From the NCBI GenBank assembly GCA_019614645.1, contig JABWDB010000016.1:2542001-2606000 (forward strand): a DNA stretch of 64,000 nt, written 5' to 3'. Below the pieces are notes generated by a model, which saw nothing but the letters and a program-made list of their open reading frames with translations, was not told where the DNA came from and searched no databases. Each line of letters begins with the position of its first letter. Position 1 is the stretch's first letter. The stretch is from Stratiolaelaps scimitus. Taxonomy: Eukaryota; Arthropoda; Arachnida; Mesostigmata; Laelapidae. The translations under genes were made by a program, and so were the position numbers. This document shows, piece after piece, positions 26,521 through 40,460 of this stretch.

Positions 26521-27654
26521 ACGATGGTACGTCATCTCTGCTCGTGAGAAATACCCCCACCGCAGCGAAAGTGAAATCCCAAATAATTTCATTACATCAT
26601 TAATGTATCGTGGCGTGTACACGATAAAGGCATGCCACCATAATCGGGGGGATATCATCACGCTACGGGAGTGTTTGTGTATGGGCTGGTGTGTGCACGG
26701 GTATCTGGGTAGCTGGATGTGTGGATATGTGTGAGCGCGCAAGAGCGAGCAAGTGAACCTGTGCCCAGGCACGGAGCCTACGTGAGTGTCAGTGTTAGGT
26801 ACATGTAGATGTGTGTCTTCTTTTTTGATTATTCGCCCACAAAGATATTCTTGCCTGTCCTCACCTTACAGTCCGTAACAGTCGCTTTGTAGAGGTTTGA
26901 CAATGCGTAGCTATTATATGTGTCGCTGTGTGTGTACATACAAGGACGAGGGCGCACGAGGTGGAAGTTACGACGAATATCGTCTGGCTATAGGTTCGAT
27001 TAAGTAACTTGTCACATCGTGCGGCGAAACCTGAGGTGTCTGTGGATTTTTTTTTTTTTTTTGTCTGTGGATGCAAAGCTGCAATTCTTGGCCTCTTTCT
27101 CTCTGAGCGAGTCTGTGAAATATTTCACTGAGAAGTCTCCAAGACGAACGTCCCATGCGAATCTCATAGAAGGTGAATGAATTTGTCGCTAATCAAACTA
27201 CAAAAGCTCCATTTCACGAATTGTTAAAGGGTCCTCATCGTAATAGCCTGTTACGGGAAAGGATAGTTATAATATAATAGAAAATAGCATAACAAACAAT
27301 TACCTAGCACGACAACAACATTGGTGCAACACGACTTTAGTGCGTCAAGCAGACAACCGAACATACTTTTTAGAATATTCGGTGACCATAGAAATATGCA
27401 TTTGTCACACAACCCCCCGCATCGGCGGCATTTGATACCATTCATAGTATACAGATTTGCACCTGTTCAATTTCAACGGACCCCATGTGAATTGTGCAGT
27501 TTATCTTGCTACATTTTGCTATAGCTTCCTCGAAAGAAGAACACTAGAGGGGTACTTGTGCGAAAAGGAGCGATCACTGTCATTCTTCGCTAATCAACGC
27601 TGAATCGATACGAGCTATTTCTGGTGGAATCCCAACAGACGCAGTATATATGTA

Positions 27655-27745
27655 AAAGTGATGATTGGCGTTTGACAAGGCTCGAACAGGGTTTCATTAA
27701 CTCCTTTATTTTGGCAGATGACGTAGCCACTGTGCCATGGTCGGT
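27655..27745 (-). mobile_element. tRNA-like SINE head or tRNA pseudogene
   Basis: On the minus strand the sequence has an A-box TGGCACAGTGGCTACGTCAT and about 50 bases later a B-box-like TGTTCGAGCC. The order and spacing fit a tRNA-derived polymerase III promoter. No clear acceptor stem is formed, so this is more likely a SINE copy or pseudogene than a working tRNA. Confidence 0.5.
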
Positions 27746-28572
27746 CACGGCAGCAACGTGGAAGGCCATCAGTCATTATATATGGTGTATATTAACAGAT
27801 CAAATTAATTGACTTCGTGTTACCGGTCAGAAAACCCATAGTCAATGAATGCTTCATCGAGAACCTATATGAATGCTTCGTTCAGAGCAGATCACGATAA
27901 TGAGTAGTTTTACTGTTTGGCACTTTGAGTCCATCACATAACATCGTGGGACGAGTATGTGAATCCTCTATAAATAACGAGAACATGTGGGGCCATCCTT
28001 TGACGGAGTAAAATACTGTGGTGATTCAGCATTCATTCATTTACACCATACATCCCCACTCTATAGACACACGAGCTCGGTGTGGAATCTCTATCGCGGA
28101 GTGAGACTTGAGCCAGTTTAATTAGAAGATTTGTCCTGGCTTCCTATTTAGCGGGAAGCTAACAAAATCACAATTACTAGGCAGCATCGTTCCAATGCAA
28201 GGGTTTATGAGGGCTTTTGTTTTTTATTGCATACCGGATTACACTATACATATATTAATGCCTATTTCGTTATTACAATATAATGTTTTTTTGCATCCGG
28301 ATAATCTAAGTGGTAGTAGTAGTAGTAAACGAGAACACAGTCTTCCAAAAACGAATCCTATACACAGAAGCCCAGCCTAATGAAAACATATCTTTGGGCG
28401 CAACTGGTAAACCCCGGTGAACTTTTTGGCTCGCGAGTATTGGCAGGTATATACGTATCGAAACTATCTTTGGGTGATCCTGTCCTAATGCTATTTGTTG
28501 GAGAGTAGTTCGCCAACACCGTGCTGGTCAATCCTTGCTTCTACGCTTGCTTTGACCTCAACCAAAGCATGC

Positions 28573-28593
28573 GTCACCTAATCATTAGGTGAC
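28573..28593. repeat. 21-bp palindrome
   Basis: GTCACCTAAT and ATTAGGTGAC are perfect inverted arms around a single C. It could bind a dimeric protein, but nothing else in the region supports a function. Confidence 0.8.
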
Positions 28594-28672
28594 AATCATG
28601 AAATAGACACGGCACTATGGGTAGCGAACGGTTTTTATGAAGCTGTTCCCTCTATTCTGATTCGTGGCAGTG

Positions 28673-28694
28673 TATATATATATATATATATATC
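28673..28694. repeat. (TA)n microsatellite
   Basis: Pure TA run of 22 bp. Confidence 0.9.
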
Positions 28695-29309
28695 AGATCA
28701 TTATTGATAGCCGTCATTATAGCTATATTTTTATATTTGCCTAACATCTCGCCGTCAACATAGATTCATTAAGCACCAGTGGCTATCTTGTAGTTTTTCT
28801 CTGACAAATAGACACATCAACGGAAGTGCATCAATAGGGTGTACCCGCCTATCTCTCACCAGGTAGAGCCAGACAGCCGAAAGCTCCCGTAAGCAATTCC
28901 AACACCGGTGGAAACTCTTGGCCCATATAGATACGTATCATAAAGACATCAATCACTTAGCCAGCTAGCTCGCTGGCTAGCTATTTAAACACCGACATGC
29001 AGTATTGTACTGATCGATCTGTATAAGTAAATGTTCTCACGAGATAGTACTGTATTTAATTGCGCAATATAAAACACCAATCAGTCGTACATGTCAATAT
29101 TCTTAATAATAATAATGATGATCCCAAGCTTAATAGGGCTGCCGCGTGTGACCGTTAAACTTTTCCGGCGCTCGCAGATGACGCGGTACCGCTCATACAT
29201 ATGTGGTATTTATTGGAATCCAATCGCTTGCTGCTGGTAGACGAGATTTTTTAATTATACCTCGGTCCGCCGTCGGTCTGGCTATTAATGAACACGGAAA
29301 TATATATAT

Positions 29310-29320
29310 AACAGGCATGT

Positions 29321-29355
<35 letters not shown>

Positions 29356-29368
29356 TACATGCCTGTTA
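29310..29368. repeat. inverted repeat enclosing a (TA)n tract
   Basis: TAACAGGCATGTAAC at about 29309-29323 is mirrored by GTTACATGCCTGTTA at about 29355-29369, with an alternating TA tract between them. Both parts could extrude as a cruciform. Confidence 0.85.
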
Positions 29369-32092
29369 ATGTAATGACAAAATGGAAATGCATTAATTCG
29401 CTTAATATATTAGATAAATATCTTCCCCAGTACGACAGCCGGCATCACTGTAGACCGTGTTAGGGTAAGATACTACGACTTATCTACATCGAGCAGTGCG
29501 CTGGGCCCAACGATTTAATCATAAAACAACCATTATAGATTGGGGTTGTTACGTCATGGTACCCCACAACCAGTGACTGGGACGGACTTGCTGGTGGGTG
29601 ACATGGGACCCCCATACAGTCTATTCCTTCCCTTACCCTCATATCTTTTGTCCGTTACGTCGCGGTATCGCGCAGTGTTGATCTTACTCGAGTAAGATGA
29701 CATCATTAAGTGGCCCTGCAACAGTGTTGTTCGACATATGCGGATTCGTTTTGAGATGACCGCTGACACAAGCCGATAAACTGACTGGCTGACTGACTGA
29801 GTGACATGAAGTAGACCATTGCAGACAGCAGTAGAACTGGAATAAGGCACGAGAAGACTTCGATTCGATGGGTGGTGTTCTCATGCGATTTCATCAGCGC
29901 GGCTGTCTCGTGACCTGTGGATGTGTTGTTGCTTATAGACGAATATACGCACCCGTAATGTGGTTGCATGTCCGCGTAGGATGATGCGCGCACCCGGATG
30001 CGGGCACTTAGCAAATGGAATATCGCCAGTCCAGCTGCTGGTGGTCGAGAATCCTTTTTCAGGCTGTCACGGTGGTGTCCGTATGATTTAATATCAGCGT
30101 GCTATAAAAGTGCCTTTTAGAAATTGCCAATAAACGCACTTAGACAAACATGCTTTGTATTAAATTGAACGCGCAAAAGAGACCTGCTGTGTCATTCTCT
30201 GTCTTTATAGAGACGTAGACCATATTTCGCAGCAGTTTAATATTTGAAAAGGGCCCTTCAATCAAGTCTGTCCCCTGCATCGATCTAAGTAAATTTGAAT
30301 TTGGAAAGAGATGAGTCGCGAAAGTCGCAACATTGTGCCACCCGAGACTTGAAGGTGACTATTCGAGGTCCCTATATAATAGCCGAAAAAATCGCCCCAA
30401 AAATGTTTCCCAGGAATCGTTTTTAACTTGAACATTGCTATCAGCTAGTCACCTTTGACACATTTCACTAGGTGTTAACTTGTACAACGATAATTTGTGT
30501 GAAAACGTCTACTTTTCAGGCAGACAGAGCGATTATTTTCTATTTTTATTAGTCAAAAAGACACACCGAAAATTCCCTTAGAAGAACAATCAAACGTCAA
30601 ACAAGTATCAAGAATCTGTTGTTTCAAATTGTGTTGAACAACAATCAACGATTACTTGCCCAAGGTTTCAATAGCCGGCCAAGCCCTTACCAAGCTAATA
30701 GCAAATGACGTATCCAGAAAAAAAAACAGAGCTAAGCCCTACATCCACGTGCACAATATTGGCCATTCTTTTTTGTAACAACTATTTCTTGTACGTGTCC
30801 GCTTTCCAATTCTTTGGGTAGGGACGAACAGCTGTAGTTATGCCGTTCCCTCTGACCACTCAATTAGATTTCACGTAACAGAAAGCCATTATGTAGCGGT
30901 AAAAAATAACTGTCAGCGTGTATATCGCATAGCTGTTTTACCGGCCGTGTCATCGAGTGATTTGTCAAAACTGTCCCACTGTCAAGTAATGATGATATTC
31001 CAAGTATGATTTCTTCAGTAATTTCCTGTTTGGTTGTGCTTGTCGATTTTCATTCAGTGGGACACAGATGTTGTTTGGTATAAGCAGAGTTCTTTCATCT
31101 GATGAGAGCCTATGAAGAGCTCTTAATCAACAGATGGAAACTGCCGGACGAAGAGGAAATATGCTTCGAATACTTCCGCTGCCAGCCGTCAGCCGCTCCG
31201 ACCTACAATAGCGTGCATTTCGATAAATTCGATGCAGCGATCTGAATTGGCGGTAGTCTAAGAGTTGAACAACATTTCGCCAATGTGACTGATAAAGAAG
31301 ACAAATTCGCAAAACCAAACCCATGTCGGGGACACGGTGGCATCATCAGCTTGCCGTATGGATGTGGAATAAAGTGTGTTTCAAATTGAATTGAACTAAT
31401 TTACATTATTTGAACAGTTCTTATAACGTATAGGAACGTTATTATTTATGTATGTTATTATTTATAAACAATTGTGTGTCTACCCCATATTAGACCCAGC
31501 TAGGCCTTGCCCGTTATCTTCTACTATATCAAGGTAGGAAGTCTACTGAATTGAATTGTAGTTGGCAAAGATAACATATTATAATTGATTACTGTTTCGC
31601 GACATATATTACTAGCATTCCAATGTATCTATTAGTAACTACATATAGATATTATTATATAATGTAATCTCCGAGTTATAAGATTGGCTTTACGACAGCT
31701 ACTATATCAGTCCACCTTGAAAAAAATCAAGCTAGTTGTAAGCTGGACTAATTCAATTACAACAAACGAATATTTTGCTGAAAAAAAAGGAGTGGCCTTA
31801 TACATATATGCAAAACATTCTATATGTATAATTGCACGTCTCTGTGTATTTGATGTAATATTTGAAAGCCTTCGTAAAAAATGTTCTAAACAATTTCAGT
31901 ACGAAGGATGTACTATGAGAGAGAATTGTGCTTAATTGAAATTAATATCAATATTATAAAATTATGAACCCCGTGTTAAATGGATAGATTTAACGGATAT
32001 TTACAATAGATATTATCCTCGTATAGCATTTGTTCACTACATATATATATATATAGACAAAACAACAATCGACCAACCTAAACCGCTTCTTC

Positions 32093-35000
32093 ATGTCAAA
32101 TGTCTACGCGACGTTCTCTTTCATGATTGTCAAACAGCCCAACCGACTGTCACGCTACTGTCGGATATGGCAAACAGCAGCTTCCCTGGCGATGCTACAA
32201 GCAATTTGCATAACACAAACCGGACTTGGATCATCCACCCTTAAGGTGGTAGCGGCCCAACCTCAGCGCAACCTCGCAGAAGACCTCAAATCCCTCACAG
32301 CAGGGGCTCAAAAGCAGCTAATGCCCATTGGTGAGTCGAAAACGAGAATCTTTATGGACATTTTAGGCAAACTTGTGTTAGTGTACGAATAGTCTAACAG
32401 ATCGTTTTGTTTCGAGTCATCGGCCTGAAATAATGATTGTGACGGGTTGATAATTGATACTCTACCGTCCCTTGCTAGGACAAACAATGGTCCTGATCAG
32501 GAAATCACAACAGAAACCCAAAACTCAAGCTTCCACCAGATACTGCCTTGGTGGTAGTACGCGATGCGGTATAGTTTTGTTATTATCGAGAATGAAAATA
32601 TCGCTTGGCTATGATATGAGAAGAACTCACAAAAATTGTTCAGAGTATAGACAATTATAATATTGTTCTATGCGTTCGTTGTTGGCAAAGTGCTAAACAT
32701 TAAAAAAAGTACTTATAACATGAACTTCGTTCTGATATAATAATCAACCTCATAAATTGTAGGACACTCATTAGGGCTCTGTCTGTATAATTCTTACCGG
32801 CCACGTTGCTAATATCGTTTCCGACAGCTGAAGCACTTCTCTATAATGAGGACCTCTCAGCGGAGTGCACTACCGCTCTGTTGCGAACTGGAAGGGCTCT
32901 ACAAACAGGCAAGATGTGGGCAGCGAAAAGTAAGTGCCTTTATTTTTTATTTTGTATCAAGCCATCAAGCACAGATATACGGGAACTGACATATACAGAA
33001 AGATGATTATTATCCAAATATTGTCAGCGTTTGGCATGATTTGGCTATATGGCTTGTGTTCAGATCCTAACAGATATGGAGAATCGTTGTATTCCTTTAT
33101 CATCTCCGCTTCTTTGTGGATTTGTGCCAGGTACGACATGGTTGAAAAATAAAATAATGGCAGAAAATTACAATAAAGTAAGTGCCTAAAGATTCAGAGT
33201 CGAAGTGTAACTGCTGAAGGTCAACATGTTTTAAGCTGGCACAACTTAAAAATTACAGGCGGCTGTTGTTGTTAATGGTGAGAAATATTAGAAAAAATTA
33301 ACTAGCTTAATTGTCTGAACGTAATAACCCCTAGTAATTTGGTGATTTGTTGTAGTGTTGTTATCAAGCGGTATGGTGCCCGACAACTTTTTCCTCGGTC
33401 AGACACAGGCGCACGGCAGTCTCGAGCAATGCCTATGGACTAATGTCGTTCCAGGTACGAAATTAGTTAAGAATTATATTTGTTACGCCTGGTAGATAAC
33501 GATAGTCTATAACAAGTACAAATTGAATCTATCGTCAGCTTTTTTGTCGGGCCTTTCTTCAGCTTATAGTAGTACTCGAGTCAGCGAATGTTTCCCAAAT
33601 GTTGCTCCAAAGTTACACAGCGTTCGTTATTAACACTCCGATTGACCACTACATCCCATTTAAATACATAACGTAACGGAACAAATTCGATAATCCAATT
33701 AGACATGTTACAGCAATGTTTGCGCGTTATCTAGCAATACACTCATTATAGGAAGGAATAGTCTCGATGTTCAGCTGGTATATAAACACATCCAATTTTC
33801 ATTCAAGATTTAACAGGCTAGGATAATATCATGATATAGGTATATATACTAAGCTTCTAATATTTAAGTATCTCGCATAATGTTACCGTAACGATTATAG
33901 ATGAAGATTCCAACCAAGGACAAGAGTCGCATTATTGTAAAGTGAAGGTGGCCTTTGAGTCCAACAACAGCTTCTACGATGAACTTACCAATGAAATATA
34001 TGTGAGTATTGCCACATTAATGATTGTCACATTGTATTTCATTATTATAGCTTGATTTGCATCTCGCGTACGAATCAGCGAAGCAGTCACCTCGTGTAGT
34101 ATTGGTAGAAGTTGTAGCAGATCATATATGTACATCGTCACCTGTTCGGTGATGTGCTTATTTTAGAAACAAGAAATTAAATTACATTAAATTAAACTTC
34201 AAAATAATTAAAGTACATTAAATTAAACTTGAAGTTATTTAAATTACATTAAATTCAACTTGAAGTTAATCAAAAATACATTCAATAACCTCGAAATGAA
34301 TTTAAATAAATTAAGTTAAATTAAGCTCAAAACGAATTGAAACAAATTAAATACAATAGCACTCGAAAGGAATTTAAATATTCAAAATGCTCTTTGATTA
34401 AATTTCTGTTTCGCATTAGTTTTCCTTCGGCTAATCGGGAGATTAAATACTTACAGCACACATCAGGTCTGAATGTCCAGGCCGTCCCCGACGTAGTAAA
34501 AGGCATCTACACGGGCTTGACAATCTCTCTGTGTCTCCCGAGGGATTGCGCTCAAGCGGATCTTCAAATCGCTAGCGACACGCGTAAGCTCGTTATTCGT
34601 ACGACGGCCACGACATTCGTCACGATAGTTTCGTTAAATAAAACTTGTAATAATGCATTCGTGTCTTTTACACGAAGCCTACAACTAACTGAATTACCCA
34701 TCGCAGATAGGGAAGTCAATATTTTTATTACACAGTGAATCATGCCAGTCGTCATATCTCTCCTGGATATTCACCCGAATCAATAGCGTTTCGAGGTAAA
34801 ATTGATGCATTCGATTGTTCGAAAAGAGAAAAGTTGTTTGAAGTAGCTCTTTTTGCCCTGTCGATGCCGTTTGCTATTCCAGTGACTTCGATGTATGGAG
34901 GTTGGGCCGAAGTGAGCTCATGTCAAAACGCAGATCGAAGCCCAATCGAGCCGCAACACGTACTCATCATGTGGGTTACTCTGCGCGTGGACTAACGAGA

Positions 35001-36652
35001 AACTTTCTTAAAAGAAAAACACGAATGGGATCGAAAAGTTTCTACAGTGAAACAGCCTGATGATAGCTGGCTGTGAACGCTGCGCGTCCATGCTCAAATA
35101 TCTACATCTATATTCAATAGCTCATCTAGATAAATTGTGACTAGCAATTGAATTATTATGTTGCACAAGTGTCGAGTTAATGTATTCTGCCGTTTCAAAC
35201 GCACTCGTGTTATGTCTTTACGAACTATATATGTAGATATATATATATATTTTTTTTTATATACCTACCCAGCCTTTACTGTAGCTAGCACGAATGAAGG
35301 AAAGTGAAAATAAGATAATAATAATTATATTTTCAGCCTTATACTTTGCTTCATCGCGGGTCTGTCGTTCGCTGGGACCTTTATCGACTCGGGTCAATCA
35401 ACCTTCAGGAAAAGCTACCCAGGTTTGTCCATCGAAAGGCAGACTACTATTACTACAAAGCGCGAGAGCGCATTACAAACGAGAGATAGGTATCCTTTCG
35501 GATTTTTATTTAGTTCATTCGTAACGAAGCCACGGATTTCTTGTGCCCCATTGCAGGTCGTGTTATGCGATGCTTCTCATTATGGGCGGCCTGGTCGAGC
35601 TTACTATCGAGCGACGGTAATAGCCATCGCACGGGTTATCTGAATGGCCTGAAACTGCTATTATGTCTATGGATCTCTTCGGGACATATCATCATCTTTC
35701 CGTCGCCAGAATTCACACGTCAGTAGAGAATACAACTACATATGTTCATAATAGCTTCGTCGTTTTTTAGCTCTAACTCTAAGCGTAAAGGGCAAAGAAC
35801 TAAGCGGTGTCGTGATTGCTCGACAATACGTTCCGTTGATCAAGAAAGCTAGAATAACGATAACCCGGTCCAAGTGATCTTCGTGGAGTGGAGCACATCA
35901 GGCCATATAGCAAACACAATTCGCAAGGGACATTTACAAGAGATGCGATTCTTTATGTTTTGGAATTTATTTGAACTTGATTCAGAAGGAAGAAGCCCTT
36001 TTCGGCGAAACTAGATACTGCAGAGCCAAAATTCGATTTGTCATTCATTGTTTAATTCGCCAATTCGTATGAACCCCTTAGAAGTGTCTGGAAGCCTAAA
36101 AAGAGCATCGATCCTCAAGTTGGTTTTGGCGTAAAGCTGGTAGTACTATACAGACCTCAAGCTAGAAAGCCTCGAGTTTTAGAATTACTGAAGTGGACTA
36201 AATTTCGCGGGGCAGTATAAGGAATAGTAGATAGTAGATATTCCTGGATGTTATTAAAGTAAAGATCAAGTTAACCGGACTCACCTGCTGTTTGCATTCA
36301 AGGTAACCCTGGCGAGTTCTTCACGGTCGTTAGTCGCTCACTGTGGTTCCAGATTTTCTCAAATATAAATCTGGCAGTTGTTGGATTTTTCTTTATCAGG
36401 TATTTTCAAAAACGTAAACGACGCAAACCACGTCTTGGAAATTTGGAACGAGCCGCGAGATATTTGTGCACAGATATTTGAGAGTGCGATAATTTATCTG
36501 TTTTAATTATTGAAATAATTGACAGTGTTGTGCAACCGGTGGATGTGAGTACACTCCGCGAAATGCGAGATCCTAGGAATCAAGCCGAGAAAACTGGAAA
36601 TCAATAGTGAACCTGATGCACTCACATATGCGCATATATCTAAGAACAATGT

Positions 36653-36693
<41 letters not shown>

Positions 36694-39600
36694 CTAAATT
36701 TAGAAAAACGTAGTATCTAAAATATCTAGATTCATCCTCTCCTGGAGGGTGTCATCAAAGATGCAGACCAGTTTTTTGCTAGCTATCGCGAACAACTCAT
36801 GAACAAACAATTTTCAGTGGCTATCTGGTTCACGTAAGCACAACCCGCTTCTCGAGTGAGCGAAATTGGAGATTCGTTATTGTCAGCTTCATCCGAAGAT
36901 ACGTCAAGCTGGTTGTACCCGCCCTAGTCGTGCTATTGACGACCCTTCTCTATCCACTGGTACGAGTTAAGTTAATCTCAAGTAATCAGTGGCTGCAAAT
37001 ATAGTCTGCTGGTATGTTGCACATTTGTCGATGCTTCTAGACAACTAATCAGCATCCGCATCTAAATCAATATCACAGACGAATCATGCCGGCTAAATGC
37101 TCATTGACCATTATTTCAATCGTGCGGCAGCTAATCCGGACGGCGAGTCCTCGAGAAGGTTTCTACTCGAGTAACGTTGGAGCGTGCCCCAGCGAGTGGT
37201 ACCTTCTGCCCTGTCTCGCGAACAATTACATTGACCTCTTACGCGAGCAGTGCCTCACGCATCTCTGGTATATCGCGACAGATCTCAAGGTCTACCCCTT
37301 CGTTGTTGCTCTCTCCATCTTCTACAGGAGGTACTACCCCTATTCGCCGAATATAGATATATTGTATACATAATCGATATCTGTACATAAAAATGCTACA
37401 ATAAGTATTACAAACACGTTGTGCGATATAAAAGCCAAACCCCAAAGCCAATCAAAAGGGTATTGTCACATGTTTAGAGTGTATGTGGCATACTCTCGAT
37501 TATTTCAGTTAGCTGTGAAAGCGTCCTAACTGAATGCTTGACGAAACTGAATGTTCCAGGCAGGCTCAACGTGCGACCTTCATTAGTGTTACCTTAGTGA
37601 TCATCACTTCGATTCTAGTTGCCCTGGAGACATATTTCGCAGGTGCAGCTGGTGTCGTTGCTCGAGCTGACCTCGAAGGCAAGTAAGTGCTGTGTCACGG
37701 GAAATGGCAATATATGTCCTTATGGATATCTGCAATGTGCCTTTTTGTTGTCGTTGTACGTTATCGTTTGGCCTCCCTAAGCAGTTGGTGTCCAAAGCCA
37801 ACAAACGCATAGTACTGTATCAGTCATTTATCCAGATTATCCTATTCTTGTTAATATAATCAACTGTTTCAGGCGCTATCTTGCGACCGGCAAGGCGCTG
37901 GATCTATACACGAGACCCCACACTCAGATCGCTGCCTATGTCATGGGTATGCTGTGCGCAGCCCTCGTCGAGAAAATCAAAGATCAGCCACCTAAACTTA
38001 CCTCGGTAGGTCTATTGAAAGCGATCCGCCCTACTCTGAATAGTGTGATATATATATATTTACTTCACAAAGGGTGATTTATAGTTCAGGATTCGGATGA
38101 TACTCTAGGTAACATTCAATATATATATATATTTATATATATATATGCTGACATGTCATGTTGACCATAAAAATGTAGCAGTGCTAATTGTTACTGACGT
38201 GATGAACCTCATTGCTCATTTATGTACATACACAGATTAACGGGCAACAACAGTTAAGAAGCAAAAAAAGTCTTACAATAAACTTTAATTTATTTCAGTT
38301 TGCCAAACATCTGATGTGGACGCTCTCCGTGGGCATCTTTCTCACCCAGACCGTATTCATTACGTACTCATCGATTCAGGTGTTTTCGCCAGCAGGGGTA
38401 AGTGTACTATCGTGTATATCATTTAACGTAGATCTGTACAATAAAAAAAATGCATTCAAATATTCTGTTGCATTGATCTGGATGACGATATTTGCTCTCT
38501 CGATAGGTTTGGATGTCGCTATACGCTGGTGTATCCCGGCCTCTACACGCGATCATCTACGTCTGGATCCTCAGCGCGTGTTCTCTCTATTTTGCTGGTA
38601 GGATCAACTTTTGCCCGTCTACTACAGACCACAATGTCGAAATTTAGAAAACCTATATAGCATGTCATTTTTGCGCATTTATCGCAATATCCATTTTTGC
38701 GCACACTACAAGCGAATTCAACATTGTCCTCTAGTGTGATTATACGTTAGCCATAGAAAATCGAATTAACTTGAATTCAACGCACCTATATAATCCATCA
38801 TGTTTCGCCATATCCAACGCCTAATATATATATATATATACTTGTTCCTGAATTTTGCGCCAATTCAAAGTATGTACCCGTTACTCTATTGTGTGCGTGT
38901 CCACGTCATGTGTGTGTCGTCATTTTTAGAACCACTCCGCCGATTCCTGTCGCATCCGGTGCTGTTTATTCTCGGCAAACTCAGCTACGGAGTCTACCTG
39001 GTCCATTTCCCGCTCGCTTCATTTGGTTACGCGAATCTGAAGAGTGCTTCCTTACAATATAATCTATTTTCATTGGTTGGTATAGCACGGGTCATACAAC
39101 ACACATGCAGTTATATCTAGTTATATATTGAAAGAGGTCTAACTTCAAAAAAGATAAATATCGTCTTGTTTATTTCATCGACCGATAGCATCGAAGATTG
39201 GAGCATGCATGGCAGAGGAGAATAAGAAAGAATTACAAAGGCATAGACTCATTAGACTACAAAGACGAAGTGACGGGAAACAGGCTAAGCCAGTTGACGA
39301 AACAGAGTAAGGCAGCACGGGCAGAACGACAACACCCAGATAACTGCTCGAAGTATTAAATCTAGATTTCAGACATCTGTCTGACGTGCGGGGTATGAAC
39401 CGCCTCAGTAACACCGACTCTGCGGGTTTTAGTCGGTAAGAGGCTCTTTTCATGCACAGTCATCCCCGCATGGTTTGGCCCGCATCCAAAGGATTGCCTC
39501 ATATATCGTTCTGGTGGTGTCGACTCATGCGAAGAGCATTTCCCGCTCGTTGCTTTATAAACTATAAACAGAAACAAAAAGACTAGTTTTATCAAGAACA

Positions 39601-40212
39601 ACAGCACGCTAGGCTAAGAGCTTCTGTTCGTTCATGTTGTAACACGCCACAGTGGCAGCATATTTTTAGTCAGCTATCTGCCGGAGATACCTAAGCCAAA
39701 CAACTATGATCGGATTACGCACGTCGCACGTTGACGCATGTTCAGCTTCCATCTCTTCCCTATTTTTTCAGTCTCAAGGTGTTCTGGGAACGTTGGCGCA
39801 GAGCTTTGTCCTCGCAGCCGTGTTGTTCCTGTTCGTCGAGAGACCGTTGGCAAATATTGACCGGCTTCTAGTCAATCGGCGACGTTGCTCACATAAGGAT
39901 ACCAGCAATAATGGTGAAGTGGTATCACCGGATGCCACTTTGCCGTCGGTCGCACAGCCGTCCAAGGAGGTGTCCAATGTTTGTCCCGAAAGCCCCGAAA
40001 GATCCGACTTCACTCAGACGATCGGCCAATTGTATCAGAAACCAACATCAGGAATGATAGCAGTCTCGGGCCTCATAGTGGGCAACACCTCGTCAGCAAG
40101 TGCCGCCCAGAAATCGCCTCGGCTTCAAAACGGCATGGCCGCCAGCCCGAACAAGAGCGCGATCGCTTCAAATGATAGTTTGCGAAATTCTGCCGCCTCG
40201 TCGAAGTTGTAA
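32093..40212 (+). CDS. NRF-6 type multi-pass acyltransferase (nose resistant to fluoxetine family), 17 coding exons
   Basis: Proposed exons: 32093-32330, 32828-32929, 33356-33454, 33901-34001, 34457-34583, 34883-34970, 35337-35422, 35557-35718, 36303-36399, 36818-36959, 37131-37330, 37560-37682, 37873-38005, 38299-38397, 38507-38597, 38930-39075, 39772-40212. All introns are GT-AG and phases join cleanly to 824 residues plus TAA. Residues about 80-245 look like the extracellular NRF domain, with spaced cysteines (AECTTALL, LEQCLW, HYCKV, CLPRDC, SSCQN). The acyltransferase-3 region follows (about 250-710), with recognisable segments such as FSLWAAWSSLL, GLKLLLCLWISSGH, FIRRYVKL, TRPHTQIAAYVMGMLC, SYGVYLVHFPL and a final FLFVERPL helix. 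The last about 100 residues form a Ser/Ala/Asn-rich tail, probably cytoplasmic. Family members are integral membrane proteins thought to move or acylate lipids or small hydrophobic molecules; the substrate here is unknown. The start is uncertain: the first ATG has a weak context and the signal peptide is not clear, so an upstream exon is possible. Family call is firm; exact ends of exons 1, 6 and 7 are less so. Confidence 0.9.
34167..34380. repeat. degenerate AT-rich tandem repeat in an intron of the acyltransferase gene
   Basis: About five imperfect units built on ATTACATTAAATTAAACTTG, roughly 35-40 bp long, fill the intron between exons 4 and 5 up to about 75 bases before the exon 5 acceptor. 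Later units are more diverged. Confidence 0.75.
36656..36689. repeat. (TA)n microsatellite in an acyltransferase intron
   Basis: About 34 bp of alternating TA between exons 9 and 10. Further short TA runs occur in later introns near 38050, 38125 and 38825. Confidence 0.95.
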
Positions 40213-40454
40213 CGAACTTCGGCTCCCATTTAGGCCATCCCGATCTCACAGAAAACGCAACGAAGTAATGCTAAATGTATCCAATGCGGTACATTCCACA
40301 GTAGTCTAACAAAGATTTGTGTTTTGTGACACTGGGGAGGTAACGGCTTAGTGCTCGCTGCAGAACTTTTAGACGTTTCTCGAGCTGCTCAAGGTCGATT
40401 GAGCGAAAATAACTAAAGGGATCTAGAATAGGATCACTCTGTATTAAGTATTTT

Positions 40455-40460
40455 AATAAA
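40455..40460 (+). terminator. candidate polyadenylation signal of the NRF-6 type gene
   Basis: A canonical AATAAA lies about 240 bases after the stop codon of the acyltransferase gene, with a second at 40572-40577. Either could direct 3' end formation. No transcript evidence is available in the sequence. Confidence 0.4.

Larger units (their letters stand above)
26520..32092. other. intergenic, no gene seen
   Basis: Includes a minus-strand tRNA-like element (27655-27745), the palindrome at 28573, a small AGCCAGC/GCTGGCT hairpin near 28959-28979, and the TA cruciform at 29310. The promoter of the acyltransferase gene should lie toward its end; a TA run at about 32041-32056 precedes its ATG, but no defined promoter element was seen. 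Confidence 0.55.
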
